Assembly (NCBI GenBank): GCA_031216445.1
Contig: CM062210.1
Location: forward strand, 20,646,501-20,710,500
DNA length: 64,000 bases
Reading direction: 5' to 3'
Source: Lateolabrax maculatus
Lineage: Eukaryota; Chordata; Actinopteri; Acropomatiformes; Lateolabracidae
Under the pieces are notes generated by a model. It searched no databases. It worked only from the letters and a program-made list of their open reading frames with translations, and was not told the DNA's origin. Shown here in pieces: positions 9,449-21,600 of the stretch. Positions within the stretch are counted from its first letter, which is position 1; each line of letters opens with the position of its first letter. Both the position numbers and the translations under genes were made by a program.

Positions 9449-11716
9449 TTGGATTAAACGAAGTGTGGGTGGTAGTGGGTCAAGTGAGTGAAAGTATTTG
9501 TTGATTTGTAAACTAGTATGTATGGTTGGAGATGTAGGTATAGGGTAAATTAGGTGAATGAGGAATTTGTGTTGGAAGAAGTAGTGCAGAATTAGCACTT
9601 ACCTGAGTTTAGGAGAGGTGGTAGTTTTACCTACTGACCTTTTATGGTACGGACTCCTGCTGATGAAAGGGACTATATAAGCAGATGCTTTGTGTGTTAC
9701 TGGGACAACAGGGTGCAGCAGTGTACACGTGATGTTATGGTGATCTAAGTTCTGTTATGAGTTACATTTTATTCAGTTAAGCTAAGTTTTGTTGGTTTTG
9801 TATGTTTGTATATACTTTTTTTGTTACACATGTAGCATGGAGCCACTCTCATTTTTGAAAAAAAAATCACCTTTTCAAACCTGGACCAAGTTTTCGGGTC
9901 TGTCTCCTACCACTTTCCTAGCCACTCTGGTCAAGCTTCCTTACCATAATCTCTTGTTGAGTACTGTGGGTCAAAGTCGAAACAGGAAGTGGTTCTGTAA
10001 ACTGTGGTAGGCAGTTGGGTTATAATGTTTGTCTTTCTTTTCCAGGTTTGACTAACCTGGATCACAACCTGTTTCTTGACCCATCTGACTTCATTGTAAA
10101 GGACATTGCCATGTTTCCAGACCTCAGCTTTTAACTTGCAGAATACAATCTCATTGCTCATAGGAATGATGGCCAAAACTACGTAAATAATAAACTGGAT
10201 TCCCTTAAAAGGCTTTTAAAGGGAAGAGATAGAGTTCATCTTTGACCTTGGAAACAGGACTTTGACAAAGCTATCTCTACTCAAGATCCACTCACTAGCT
10301 TTTTCTTGAGCTTTCAATTGCATCTCATGGCCAGGTGGTTGTACATGGGTGGAGATGGTCACCCCTGCTCCCCCCTGTTCACAGACAGCTGACATTGTCT
10401 CTTCCTTGTGTTCATTCAATCCTTTTGGTATGAACCTTCATTCATTCAGTCCCCATATATGGTCAGATATGATTTATGATACATTCTTGTGTAACAACAT
10501 GTCAATGGGACCACCTCTGTCAACTGATGAAGATTGTGAGATGTTGATGATAAATTAAGATCAGTTTAAAAATGTCCCCATTGTAAACCTCTGCGTGTAT
10601 TTATGCATTATGTTGGTGTACAGTTTCTCTGCGTGCCTGGTGGAGGAGGTGGTAAGACATGATTTTTTGTTCTTCACTTTTCAAAAATGTCTCATCATCC
10701 CAATATATTCTGTGAGGAATATGAGGAAGGTAATTATACTGTAATCTGTACAGTTCTTATCAGCACTCAAAGGCACTACCTGATTCAACTTTGACCCACA
10801 GACTTATCATAACACTGGTGTATTATAGCAGACATTCCTTTTCTTATTCATTTACAATTCCACTCCCACAGAACTGGTTTATTGGGCTGTACGGATTGAT
10901 TCACTTGCATCGATGCACCAATGATTAATTATGCTGATTCAACTGCATCCATCTTTTAAGAGAAATAATTGGATTGAGATTGGTTTCCGCACCAAGCAAT
11001 ATGAGATGCTTTGATTTAAACTAATCACCATTATTTAAACAAAGATGTAATGTTTTCCTGAAGAGCTCATCAGTAACTCTGTCATCAGGGCCTTTTCTTC
11101 TTTTTCATCTTTTTACTGTACTGTAAGTTAATTTCACAAACAAACAGAGTAAGTAGTAAGTTGTAGTAGCAGTTTACAGAGTAAAACCAAAAGTCACGTG
11201 AAAAATTCCTGATAAACTCTGAGCAGAAGAAAGATGTTAATTCAGCAGCTGCAGCAGATGAGAAGCTGCTGGTAAGTCTGCTGCCTCAGAGGGGAGAGAG
11301 GATACCCTCTGCACTCAGCTGACTCTCTGGAAAACATACATATTTCAAATGTAAACGTTAACTGGCCGAGAGTTAGGGGGTCACACTTGGGCTTGGCCCA
11401 GCAGTCTGTGAACGTACAACAATGCACAATACTGCAGTAGATCATAAGGATCACGCTATTATGGGTTACAGATACCATTATTGTACCTAGTTTAAAAAAA
11501 AAATGTTGCAACTACCTTAATTAATCACTGATTTAGTGCACCACCTGGCAAGCAGTCTAAGTGACCCAAATTAAACACGCCCACGATGTTACGTGACCAA
11601 GGTGCATGCTGGGTATGGCTAACATCGTACTGGCGAGGAACTTTCTGCTGTCTGTGACCGTTTCTGACTGCAGAGCCTCATTCAGCTCAAAGGGTTTGAA
11701 AACTTTGAGGAGCTCA
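9449..11716. other. Unique non-coding DNA, possibly containing an old LTR-like piece
   Basis: A TATA-like word 'gactatataagcag' lies near 9,670, downstream of GT/GA-rich DNA. I could not define LTR ends or duplicated flanks, so no element is called. A near-perfect hairpin (tcccttaaaa-ggc-ttttaaaggga) is at 10,201-10,224. No gene is seen. Confidence 0.5.
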
Positions 11717-11958
11717 GTGGGACAGAGAGTGGACTGGTTATAGTGGGACAGAGTGGACTGGTTATAGTGGGACAGAGTGGACTGGTTATAGTGGGACGGA
11801 GAGACAGAGGGGACTTGTTATAGTGGGACAGAGAGGCAGAGTGGACTGGTTATAGTGGGACGGAGTGGACTGGTTATTGTGGAGAGAGAGGCAGAGCAGA
11901 CTGGTTATAGTGGGACAGAGTGGACTGGTTATAGTGGGACAGAGAGGTGGACTGGTTT
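11717..11958 (+). repeat. Minisatellite, nine units of 24-26 or 31-32 bp
   Basis: Nine tandem units share 'gtgggacagag...tggactggttata'. Successive unit lengths are about 26, 24, 24, 32, 32, 24, 31, 24 and 25 bases. Long units carry an extra 'gagaggca'-type octamer. The translation is repetitive in all frames, so this is not a gene. Likely polymorphic between individuals. Confidence 0.93.
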
Positions 11959-12059
11959 GAGAATGAGCAAGAAGTTGAACCTGGAGCAGATTGTTGAGGA
12001 GTATATTTGTGATCTCATTATTCCCTGAGCCTGACCTCATGGTTCCTAAATCTGGATTC

Positions 12060-12300
12060 GTCACTGAAGGTGACCGGGCACTTCAGCTGTGGAACTCTCA
12101 AGAAGAGACTTAAATGAAGATACTTTGCCTGCCTAAGGCTCACTTTTATCATCTGGCTTTTTCTTAACTGGTGGCATTTGTTGTAACTCTTTAAATTATT
12201 TCATCTTTTTTTGTATCTTTAGTTTTGGATCTTGTTTACTGTGTTTTTATTGTAAAGCACTTTGTAAATTTGTTTGTAAAGACAAAGATATAACTTTAAG
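12060..12300 (+). repeat. Possible 3' end of an old LINE
   Basis: 'aagaagagacttaaatgaag' resembles the FKxxLKTxLF codons near the ORF2 end of L2/CR1 elements. 'tattgtaaagcactttgtaa' resembles the AAAGCACTTTGTAA word common in fish LINE and SINE tails. No frame remains open. Weak call. Confidence 0.35.
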
Positions 12301-15085
12301 TTAATGGTATTATTATTCTCCTAGAAAACATATCCAGATATTGTATGAAATTATCAAGTGAAAATGCTGTTTTAAAGCCCATTGGGACAGGATTAAGAAT
12401 ATGGTGGGAGGTCTAGAATGAAATATTTACTGTGCTCTTCAGTAATCTAGATAAAAAGAAATTTTAACCATTGTGAAATGACAGGAAGCGATCTGTAATG
12501 GGCAGGCCGCAGGACTAGCCAAAAGAGAAAACCAGTTCCCACTGCCGTAGTTACCACGTAGGGTCTGGGCTACATGCCCCTGTGAATATCAAGTCTTAGG
12601 TCAACTATAATAAACTGGGTTAATAAAGATGAACGGAACAAGCAGTGCACTATAGTGTCAAAAATCTATAAAGATGTCATTGACACAGAGACATTGGAGG
12701 AGAGAACATCAGTATGAGTGAGAAACGTCAGACATTCATTACTCTTTTTAAACACGATGAATAACGCGTTTGTGTAGGTGTGCACAGTGTAGATTAATAT
12801 GTAACATAACAGAATTTTTTCCAGAGGTTCAGCTCGCATTAATTAGTAGTCATGATAAGCAACCACAATGAAACAAATCATGCACAAAATGAGAGGGGAA
12901 ACAAATTGGACTGGCAAGTGTAGGGTATAAGCTATTGCTATTTCACAGATAAAGACAGTGTCAACTGTTCAATCTCAAAACTTTTCATTTACTTTAGCTG
13001 AAGACTGGGGCAGATAAAAAGTCAGTGCAGCAGGGTCAGCTCACTGAGCCTCTTACAGAATCAATGCCACTGTTTGGAATATGTTCCAAAGAATTCTTTT
13101 AAAAGTAGGCCAAGGAGGTCTTTACGAGGCAAAAAACCCAGAGATCTATTTTAAGCTCCAGGGATGTCACTCCGGACTGGATTTAAATGACAGGAGGCTG
13201 TGAAACATTACTAACCTGCAGGAAGCACATTAAACTTTTCAACCACCTGCTGAGGCAGCTTGGGAGCTACCTCTGCTCCCCTTCTAGAGTTAGTGCTGTT
13301 AACCAATGAGTTGGAGACAAACACCTTGCACACTAAAACCATCCCAATGTCTATTGCAGCATTTATGTCCATGGATTTATTGGTGCATACTTGAAAATGC
13401 TGAATTCCAAGAAATACTGAAACGCTGGCTACGGCCACCAGTTCTTCACTGAACAGCTAGTGTTGATTCAGAAGTCCAATCTGACCACACTGATCTATGG
13501 GACAAGCTATTAGTATTATACTTCAATTCCTAACTCAACATTTATTCAAATAAAGTGAACATTGTTCTTATGTCTTTATGATATTCAATGCATAATTCTG
13601 CTCTTTTTTTCACTGTGTAGATACACCAACACTCCCACTAGTTTATGTAATTGTTGGCAAATATTTACAGAAACTACAGCAAAAAAATTGCTCTTGAAGT
13701 GACCCAACAAATGACTCAAATAAACCACTGAGTCACATCCCGAGTGATTTAGAGGAAGGGTTTGCATGGAAGACCGGTGTGTATACTGCATATCTGTGTG
13801 GACAGGCCTATATGTAAGTGGCTGGAAATCATCTAAACTGCTTAATTTTCTGTGTTAAATTGCTTTCTTCTGCCATTTGTACATGTCATACATGTAGGAG
13901 TCGCTCACAAAATAACTTGATATTTGAATCACCTACCTAAATGAATCAAATAGTAAAGCACAAACTATAATTGCACCCTGTGAAGGGGGAACAAAAGCTG
14001 TGTAACTGTTGAAATGAAAAGCCCTCATTAGGAAAATAAAAGACAGAATAACACATTGGTCCATATTGAATGATTTGTTTCTTTAAAATCTGCAGGTTAT
14101 ATTTGTGTTGAGGCTCAGATAAAAATACATTTGGTCTAGAGTGTGGTAAAATGTTTGGTCATATTTGGTCATATTGCATAAAAGGAAATGGACATTTTGA
14201 ACGCAATGTGAGGAGGTCCAGATGGTTTGAAGCCTGACGAAAAAGGAAGAAACTACTGAAGCTCCATTGGCCATTCTGCACTGCACAACACGTCTGGTGA
14301 AAACTGATGTCCAGAAGTTACTGAAGACCAACGTCTGAGTTTTTTTGTTTGTTTTTTCAGCCTATGTTTATTTCCATTATGAAAAGTCCTGTTGCTTAGG
14401 CTGCCAGCACTTCCTGGTCACACACAACTATTAGCTGGGTTGCTCTTATTCTGAAGCTTATGAGACAAGATCAGAAATGATAATGAGCACCTTTTTTATA
14501 TATATTGACATTCCTCTCTTTCATGCTGATTCTTGCTGTATATGATGTACAGATTTTCCGATTATAACTCTCAGGAGAAGTAGTGCCAGTTTGGAGGTCA
14601 ATTTAGTCGGAAACAAAACAGATAAAAGTGCAAAAATCTGGAAGCTGCTCACATCCGTCTAGAGCATATTATCTGCTCACATCCAAATAATGTCTTTGTT
14701 TTCAGTTCCATCCCTAGCCTTATTGGATTTTTACTTCTAAGCTTCCCCATATTTCAGCAATAAAGTTGGTGAATAAAAATTGCTACAATTACTACAAGAG
14801 GCCCAGGTGGTCCAACATTGATATTTAACCATTAATAAAGCTATCAGGATGCCGTCTCAGTTTGGATTTTCCTACAGATACATGTATTTCTTCCAATCCA
14901 AATAAATTACTTAGACTGTAAAATCCAAAGCTTATTGGTCTGTTAAAACATTTTACAGTAGCAGTGTTGTCTGTGAAACATGAGCAGAGCGCTTTTATAA
15001 GGAGTTATCATCTGTGCTCGGATCGTTTTGGGTTATTTGTTTTAATTGGATGCATTATGAGGAGAGAACACTTGTCATATTCCTG
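12301..15085. other. Unique non-coding DNA
   Basis: No RNA gene, known repeat or convincing coding exon. A minus-strand frame at 13,438-13,211 (75 codons) has ordinary amino acid composition but no domain I recognise and no clear start context, so it is not called. A+T-rich tracts are frequent. Confidence 0.5.
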
Positions 15086-15114
15086 TTTTCTTTTTTTTTT
15101 TATGTGCAAGCAGC

Positions 15115-15240
15115 CTGGAGCAAGGAGTTGGAGAGGAGCTGCGAGATAAAAGAGGAGTGGAGGGTGGGATCGAGAGGGCCGTCCGCTGAGGATCGGACTC
15201 CCCCATTCAATCTGTGCAATCTCCACGACAGCAAGAAATA
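15115..15240 (+). other. Possible terminal coding exon (speculative)
   Basis: A strong acceptor-like signal (a run of ten T after 'cctgttttc', then 'atgtgcaag') precedes an open plus frame. The frame contains 'WSKELERSCEIKEEWRVG' and ends 'LCNLHDSKK' at a TAG at 15,239-15,241. Composition is protein-like (charged and mixed), unlike the repeat-driven frames elsewhere. Against it: it is only about 42 codons, I recognise no family, and no partner exon is visible. Could be a chance frame in unique DNA. Confidence 0.15.
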
Positions 15241-16134
15241 GATTGCTTTTTAAATAGATTGCTTAGCTCCCTATCTTGGAGCCACTGATGTGGATACATT
15301 TCATAGCGGCCCTTGTTTAAATGAGTGCCAGCGTATTTGATAGCAGAGCCACTTACCCTGCTGTTATTAAGGCTACAATACTGTTAGTGTAGCCCTCATC
15401 CCCTATTTGGACTCTAAAAACAAATGGGAAAAGAGAGTGAAAGAGAAACATTATAGACACATTAGGGGAGGAGAGTCATCCTTCAATGGATAAGAGAGAT
15501 ATAGTGTATAGTTATTGTGAGTTTTTTTGTGTATATAAGCTCCACTGAGTCCTTCATTAGAGTCAATATTATGCTAGAGGTATAAAGAGGGGATGAGAAA
15601 AGGGAAAGGAAAAGAGCAACAGAGGAAGATGTCTGTGCTTTTGTCTCAGGAAGAGAGGAAATGCAGCACATTTCCAATTGATTAATACTGCAGACATGGT
15701 TTGTTGGCGGAAACCACATTATGCTGCTGGTGGGGGGGGGGATCCAGAATTGTTATCACGATTCAGTGAGGGGACGAAAGCGGCTCAGGAGACACTTTAA
15801 GCTTCCTCTACCTCAGTGTTCCAGTTGTGATGGCGACGCTGACGGTCCTGGGCCGAGCCGCTGCCGAGCACGATGCATGGGGCAAAGGCTCTGCTCCCCA
15901 GGGTGGCTGCCGGGTAACGGGGGGGGGGGGGGGGATCAGCATTTTAAACATTTGAAGATTGGACTGATGCTTCACCACAATCACTCCATTTAACATAGGA
16001 AAATCCAGTGGGCTTAAAGGGCTGGAGAATAGAATACTTAGAACACTTATTGATTTACTTACTTATTGTTTTTTGAAACATTTGTATAAAAACACTGACA
16101 AATGAAACGGAAAGCAGTCAGCGAATTCACAGGG
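15241..16134. other. Unique non-coding DNA with two G homopolymers
   Basis: Runs of 10 G (15,732-15,741) and 16 G (15,919-15,934) stand in otherwise unique sequence. The piece around 15,790-15,910 is relatively GC/CpG-rich ('tgggccgagccgctgccg'). No gene is seen. Confidence 0.55.
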
Positions 16135-16800
16135 CTTAAAGGATAAAGTGGGTTTCTATATATTTTTTTCAACAAATCCCATAAAAAGACAAAAACCAAC
16201 AATTTCTGTGTCTCAGTACTTTCTGACTTCTCTGCTCTGTCTCCTAGAAATGACATTTACAGTCTACGAAATTGTTTTGACAGGTTTTTGGATTATGTTC
16301 CTGATTATGCATCAATAAAACACATCCATCCATGCTTCAATTTACTGTTGATTATTGAACTGTGGCAGTCTTCCCCGAACCTCAACCAAGTGCTTTGAGT
16401 TGCCTAAAAAAAGGAACATTAAAAGCAAGAATCATGCTTTAGATGCTATTAGCAGATCATGAAGGGAAACCCATATGATCTGTTGACAGTGAATGTTTAG
16501 CAGAAATGTTCAGTATGATGTAATAAAAATTAATAATCCAGACAGCATTATGTTTGCCTCACAACATATTTGCTGTTGCAAATTAGTAGTATATAAACAT
16601 AATTTCTAGGAAGTGGGATCTATCTGTGGCTCTCAGCCCCAAGACCAGCAGTTCTGAAGACTTGATCGATTTGTATTTTATTTAAATAGGTTCAGTAATT
16701 TCCTAAAACAGCTGATCGCTCCAGTTTTATACACCGTTTCCTCAAACAGGAGGAAATAGCCATCAGATTCTGGGAAAAAGAAGGCAACAACTGAAAATGA
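16135..16800 (+). mobile_element. Non-autonomous DNA-transposon-like repeat (family D), copy 1, interrupted
   Basis: Begins 'cttaaaggataaa' like the 47.3-kb copy. It shares 'caacaaatcccat' and 'ctcagtactttct' and then, after an interruption of about 365 bases (16,243-16,610), 'tctgtggctctcagcc', 'tgaagac' and 'aacaggaggaaatag' in the same order. The 3' third and the right inverted repeat are missing. No coding capacity. Both the family assignment and the interruption rest on comparison with the second copy in this window. Confidence 0.65.
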
Positions 16801-19223
16801 GTAAATTAACTTAAAACCTAAACTCATTATAGTTTGAATAAAAAAACAAACAGATAATACAATTAAAATGAAAATAATCTGCATGACCCTTTTCTTTAGA
16901 GAATTCCCACCATTTAAATCCAAATTAATTTGGTTTAAATGTAACTCGTCAGTTTGATATTTATCTTGCAAGACTGAATTCATTTTGCGCTTTTCATATC
17001 AAAAAGGTGCACACAGTGTATTTTTTTATTTATTTGGCAAACCCTTTCTTTCTACTCAGGCGTGCTGTGCTACATCACACCCAGTTCAGTCTACAGAGAG
17101 AGAAAGTAAAGATGATGCATAATTAATTGGTACAAAGCAGAATATTTCCTGTGGCGTTGCCAAATGAGCCTGGGTTCTATCCCTCCCATCATTACCGTCA
17201 ATAATCCTTAATAGTGTGCTTAATAAGTAATGATTGGCCTGAAAACAGAGCAAACTAATAGCTGCAGAACCTTATCAGGATTTAAACCCCTCCCTCCCAA
17301 TGTCAGGAACACAGTGCAACATTCAAAAAGAAATATATCTGAAATGTTTGCCAAAACCCAGGGAATTATGTGAATTTTTCCATCACAGTCTTGTAAAAAA
17401 TTTAATTATTCACTTGAATTTTACACCAAATGTGATATCACTGGTTCATGGTCAAATTGGGAATTGAGCCTACGGAACAAATGTAAAAATTAAAATAGAA
17501 GACAATGTTAAATATATTGTATCTGTGGATACACTGGTCTCCAATGTGCTTGGCTACACTGTGTGTGTTTTCAGTCCAGCAGGGTTGGTTTTGGGATTCT
17601 AATTACTGCGGTTTTAACAGGATTACAAGAGATAAAATGTACTAAGACGCTTGGGGTGTTTGCGGGCTAAATTAAATAGGATGTAATATGGTAGTCTGCT
17701 GCGCAGCGATAAGAGGATGTAAATAGCCACCGACAGTAGATCAGTTATCTGGTGTGAATAACAATAAAGTGAGGATCAGGGTGTCCTTGATTTTTGTGGT
17801 AGTTGTGGGTTGGAGAGGAGCTCCAATCCATTCTAGTACCTCATAGAGTTATAAATGTAATGTAGTTTGAGTTTAGCTTGATTTAAATCATCACGTGAGG
17901 CAGAATCATCCTTTACTCATTTACCACAATGGGTAATATTCACCTTGATTTTACTTTTATTGTATTTTACCACCACTCCTGAACCAGTGAATGAAATGGT
18001 AGAGATTTCACATCAAACTATTAACTGAAGGAGAGAATCAAAATTATACTTTGCCTCTGTTTAATACCTTTTGGTTACAAGACTTAACAATCACCCATTA
18101 AGAGTCCATCATTGGTAGGACTCTGTGCCATAGCACACTGACCCATGTTCCATTTGACTTTATGTTACAGAGCAAATAAGAAGAGAAAAAAAAGGATAAC
18201 ATTTATCTCAATTTAACATCATAAGTAAGATTCTGATAGTTAAACATTCACATCAGACAGAGGCTCAATCTGTCCTGTGTTAAAGTGTACTGAGAGCAGG
18301 AGTTAAACTCCCAGACTGGCTCCTTCTAACTGTGCTGGTGTAACTTCCAGTGAGACGGCGGAGCAGAGAAGGAAATGGGTTTTAGTTTTTAATCTCTGGG
18401 CTTGTCTGCGGGATCGCTGGAAGAGGGGGGCCTCTGGAGTGAGATCCAGGAGGATTTTAAGGTGTGGAGAATGTTTTTTAGGTAGCAGTCCATTGCCCAT
18501 CCTCCGGCTGAGGAGGACGTGTTTGGGGTCCCAACTTTTATATCCACAGGCCTGTCACTGCATTTGTTCGAAGAGGAAGAAAATGACTGTAATCCACTGC
18601 TGATTCCAGGTATTCATGAAAAATATCATTTAGAATCTCATCTCATGTTTCTTCCTGAAATTACAAATAGCTAAAACAGGCCTCAAGTGCTAGAACGAAG
18701 GCCCTTTCATGTATATCTTATGTTAATTAAAGCTTCATTTCACATTTCAATTTCAAAAGAGGGATTTATTTATATTTACAGCCACATTTTATTGACAGAA
18801 ATAAGACACAGTTACAGGAAATAAAATGACATTCTCATCACTGCTGTTGTTGAAATGCATGCAGCATTCGTCCCTGGTTAGCTTTACAACAATCATTATC
18901 ACCACCACCAACGTCATCAGCAGCAGCAGCAGCATGCCATTAGTACAAAGCAGCATACATTACTGCACAACCATAACGGCTCTTTGACTGCACAGAAAAA
19001 CATGTGGAGAAATGGCATTCACGTCAGATAACAGGTCGTTCAGACATCCCAGTGCTGCCATCAGCAGCGATGACAGTGCTCACTGAGAGGACACAATGCT
19101 TAATTAATGAAATCATCAAAGAAATTGTCCGTTGCATTTGATGTTATGTCAACAGTGTGTTTTACAGCACAGCAGCTCTTTACAACAGTTTTGGAAACGA
19201 GCAGGCAATCCAAATATAGGCTG

Positions 19224-19224
<1 letters not shown>
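16801..19224. other. Unique non-coding DNA with an enhancer-like segment
   Basis: Mostly AT-rich unique sequence. 17,100-17,285 is listed separately. A minus-strand frame of 65 codons at 18,500-18,303 is not recognised. A short CAG-type run (cagcagcagcagcag) lies near 18,920. No gene is called. Confidence 0.5.
17100..17285. promoter_or_regulatory. Possible conserved regulatory element (unverified)
   Basis: Repeat-free segment with 'gatgcataattaattgg' (POU and homeodomain words), 'acaaagc' (SOX/TCF-like), 'caataatccttaatag' and 'agtaatgattggcc'. No open frame. The inference is from motif density only. Confidence 0.28.

Positions 19225-19254
<30 letters not shown>
19225..19254. repeat. (CA)15 microsatellite
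   Basis: Uninterrupted CA dinucleotides, no coding meaning. Confidence 0.95.
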
Positions 19255-19257
<3 letters not shown>

Positions 19258-20814
19258 ACAGCACTTTATACCACATCACTGTCACTGACAAGTCTTTTTG
19301 TGAGTGCGTGGTTATCACTGAAAGTATTGAAATTGAGCATTGAGATCCACACGTTTATATAGGAGTCAGGGTTAAATGTGGACAAATGCGTCCCATTTTT
19401 AGACCCCATAAGTCCTTGGAGGCTCACAGTGTGTCAGTGGAGGTGAGTATAGAGTGTTTACATGATGCAAGAGGACCGGGTCACATGGTGGCAGTGACGT
19501 CAGCCAGCAGAGGCCCCTACAGCGGCAACAACGACAAGCAACCCGGAGACACACGGACGCATAGGAAACAAACAGCAAGAAGAGACAATCGAGAAGGGAC
19601 AATCCACGCCGCCTCTGAAAGTCAACACGCAAATGCAGGGGGAGGGAAGGTGTGTGTGTGTGATTTTTATTAATTTGCAGTTACGCCACAAATGCTCCAT
19701 TTTACATACCCCTACACACATTTCACCATATCGCTTTGTTTGTTTCCATGAGAAAAGCAGCAGTAATTAACAGCTAAGCCAAGTGTTAAACATATAATTG
19801 TATTATTTGAATAATCTGCAATGGTAATGACTGGGATGATTTGTGTAATTACAGCCATGAGCGTGTCTGAGTGACTCTGCGGCTAACTTTAAAATGAACT
19901 CCTGCCTGGGAATATTCTACATGACAAAAACAGCGGCACAGAATTAGACTCGTTTGATATTCCATACCAGCTATAGGAGGGCGTGTAAAAAAAAAAAGAT
20001 TTACACTGGCCTGGCGGAATGAGGAAATCTCCAGCGTATGATCATGGGAGGTGACATGTGAGGCCACGGCTGTATGAGTCAAGTTGATCCTATTAGGCGT
20101 TTAAATGGATTTTACACGGGTGTTAAGGTTCAGAATGTGCCATCAGACATGGAGAGGGAATCCATATTCATGGCACATCGCCCCGGCCGGCAACACAGGA
20201 GAAGCTGGTGATAGGCTGTTTGAGCCAGGGGTAATTGTTTATCTAGACGCCTTTCTCCTCAATGCATAAGTTAAGCTGTCGACCGCTCATGGTGGACATT
20301 TTGTTTTCTCAGCCATATGTGTGTGTGTGTGTGTATGTGAGGGAGGCTCAGTGGCAGCAGCAGTATTGCATGTAGTGCAAACCTCACTGCAATAAATGTC
20401 ATTTGAGGACATTTGCGTAAAAAAGGGGCGTATTTGCGGGGTGGGAGGATGGCCAGCTAAACCCCGTAGTAAATGCACTACATGGAGTCGAATCAGAGGT
20501 TCCACTCTAAGCACGAACAGAGGAAAGACAGCACAATGCTGCCTGCTCATCCCTCATCAGACATTACAGGCCTACTCATGTTGGTCAAGGCTTGATGTTT
20601 TTGCATCCAATATTTGGTTTGTTCTTGTGTCATAAATTAAATTCAATAAATTACAGGATTAAATACTTGTGTTCAGTGTTTTCCTGCATACATTCTCGTC
20701 ATCAGGAGGTCTAACACAGCATTTAGACCAGCAGCAGGTCCTACACTATCCCAGTGAATTCAAACAGGATTTTTAAACACACCTGAAAAATGTGTCAGAT
20801 AACCCTTTTGATTA
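19255..20814. other. Unique non-coding DNA
   Basis: No gene. GT-rich bits near 19,650 and 20,318-20,333. The segment 20,080-20,290 stands out as enhancer-like and is listed separately. Open frames over 19,386-19,721 on both strands are overlapping and unrecognised. Confidence 0.5.
20080..20290. promoter_or_regulatory. Possible conserved regulatory element (unverified)
   Basis: Repeat-free, mixed composition, with 'cctattaggcgtttaaatgg', 'ggggtaattgtttatc' (homeodomain plus forkhead-like) and CpG-bearing 'gccccggccggc'. No reading frame. Inference only. Confidence 0.28.
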
Positions 20815-21073
20815 GAGCCACGATTAAAACTAAGGTAATTAAATAAACGTATTGATTTGTTGTCACAGAAAATGTATCTGCGACAATTTCAATAATCAAT
20901 CAAGTCAATTTAAGCCATTAGTCCAGCAAAAATGCAATTTTTTTGGTGGTTCCAGTTTGGGATGATTTGTTGCTTTTCTCTGCTTGATACAACTTTAAAC
21001 TGAATATCTTTGGGTTGGACAAAATGTTATTAATGATTATTCGGTAATAAAAAGAATAGTTAGTTGCAGCCCC
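20815..21073 (-). repeat. Dispersed 'gctgcaac' repeat (family E), copy 1
   Basis: Ends on the plus strand in 'agttagttgcagcccc' and contains, in the usual order, 'ataatcaatcaagtcaat', 'ccagcaaaaatgcaatt', 'tttaaactgaatatctttggg' split by small changes, and 'attattcggtaat'. This is the reverse complement of a very common teleost repeat whose 5' end reads ggGCTGCAACtaacgattat. Non-coding and presumably a non-autonomous element. Confidence 0.7.
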
Positions 21074-21076
21074 ATT

Positions 21077-21256
21077 TTATATCCTTGTGAACTTAAAATC
21101 ATTGACTTTTCCCCAGACATTATGAGCTATTTGAAGATCATTATGGGCATATGTATCACTATCTTCTGATGTTTTATAGAATAACTGAATTATAATAATC
21201 GAGAGAATTAGTATAAATAAAAAACAGTGATAATTAGATGCAGCCCTACTCATAAT
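21077..21256 (-). repeat. Dispersed 'gctgcaac' repeat (family E), copy 2, truncated
   Basis: Lies directly beside copy 1 in the same orientation and also ends in 'tgataattagatgcagccc'. On the minus strand it reads gggctgcatctaattatcac, then a 'ctcgattatt' block. It is shorter and more diverged than copy 1. Confidence 0.6.
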
Positions 21257-21369
21257 CCTGGTAACTCTTTGGAGTAATATTTTTAGGAAGTAAGAATTAT
21301 TATTCTGAACCAAATTAACAGAACAACCCTGTATTTTTAGTATTTTTATTTTTTACTTTTTTTATACTT

Positions 21370-21600
21370 TTAGCTGTAGGCTAGATTATTACAGATAGGG
21401 CAACTGCCTTGGGCCCCCAGAGCTTCAGGGGCCCCAAAAGCTCTATGCCTACTGTGTGCGAACTGGTTTGTGTTATTTCTTTGCAAATTTGTTTTAAAAC
21501 ATTAAAGTACAGTATTAACTGACATGATGAGGGCCTAAAGGGGATTCTGCTTTATGTCCTCATCCCGCGGCCCTGTCATGACTTCTACATTTCAGCTCTG
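21370..21600. repeat. Probable old dispersed repeat ('cttgggccccc' type)
   Basis: 'ggcaactgccttgggccccc' followed by 'aggggccccaaaag' resembles a teleost dispersed repeat in which gggcccc blocks flank a short spacer. Boundaries unclear, no coding capacity. Confidence 0.3.

Noticed and set aside
9660..9720. TATA-box promoter at 'gactatataagcag'
   Set aside because: No LTR borders, initiator context or downstream gene could be identified; TATA-like words are common in AT-rich DNA.
10880..10960. Possible dispersed repeat ('gggctgtacggattg...atcgatgcaccaatg')
   Set aside because: Only short similarity to known 'atcgatgcatcg' repeats; too little to call.
11717..11958. Regularly spaced repeats considered as a CRISPR-like array
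   Set aside because: Units are directly adjacent with no unique spacers, and the context is eukaryotic. It is a minisatellite.
13211..13438. 75-codon minus-strand frame with ordinary composition
   Set aside because: No recognised domain, no splice or start evidence; similar frames are expected by chance in 64 kb.
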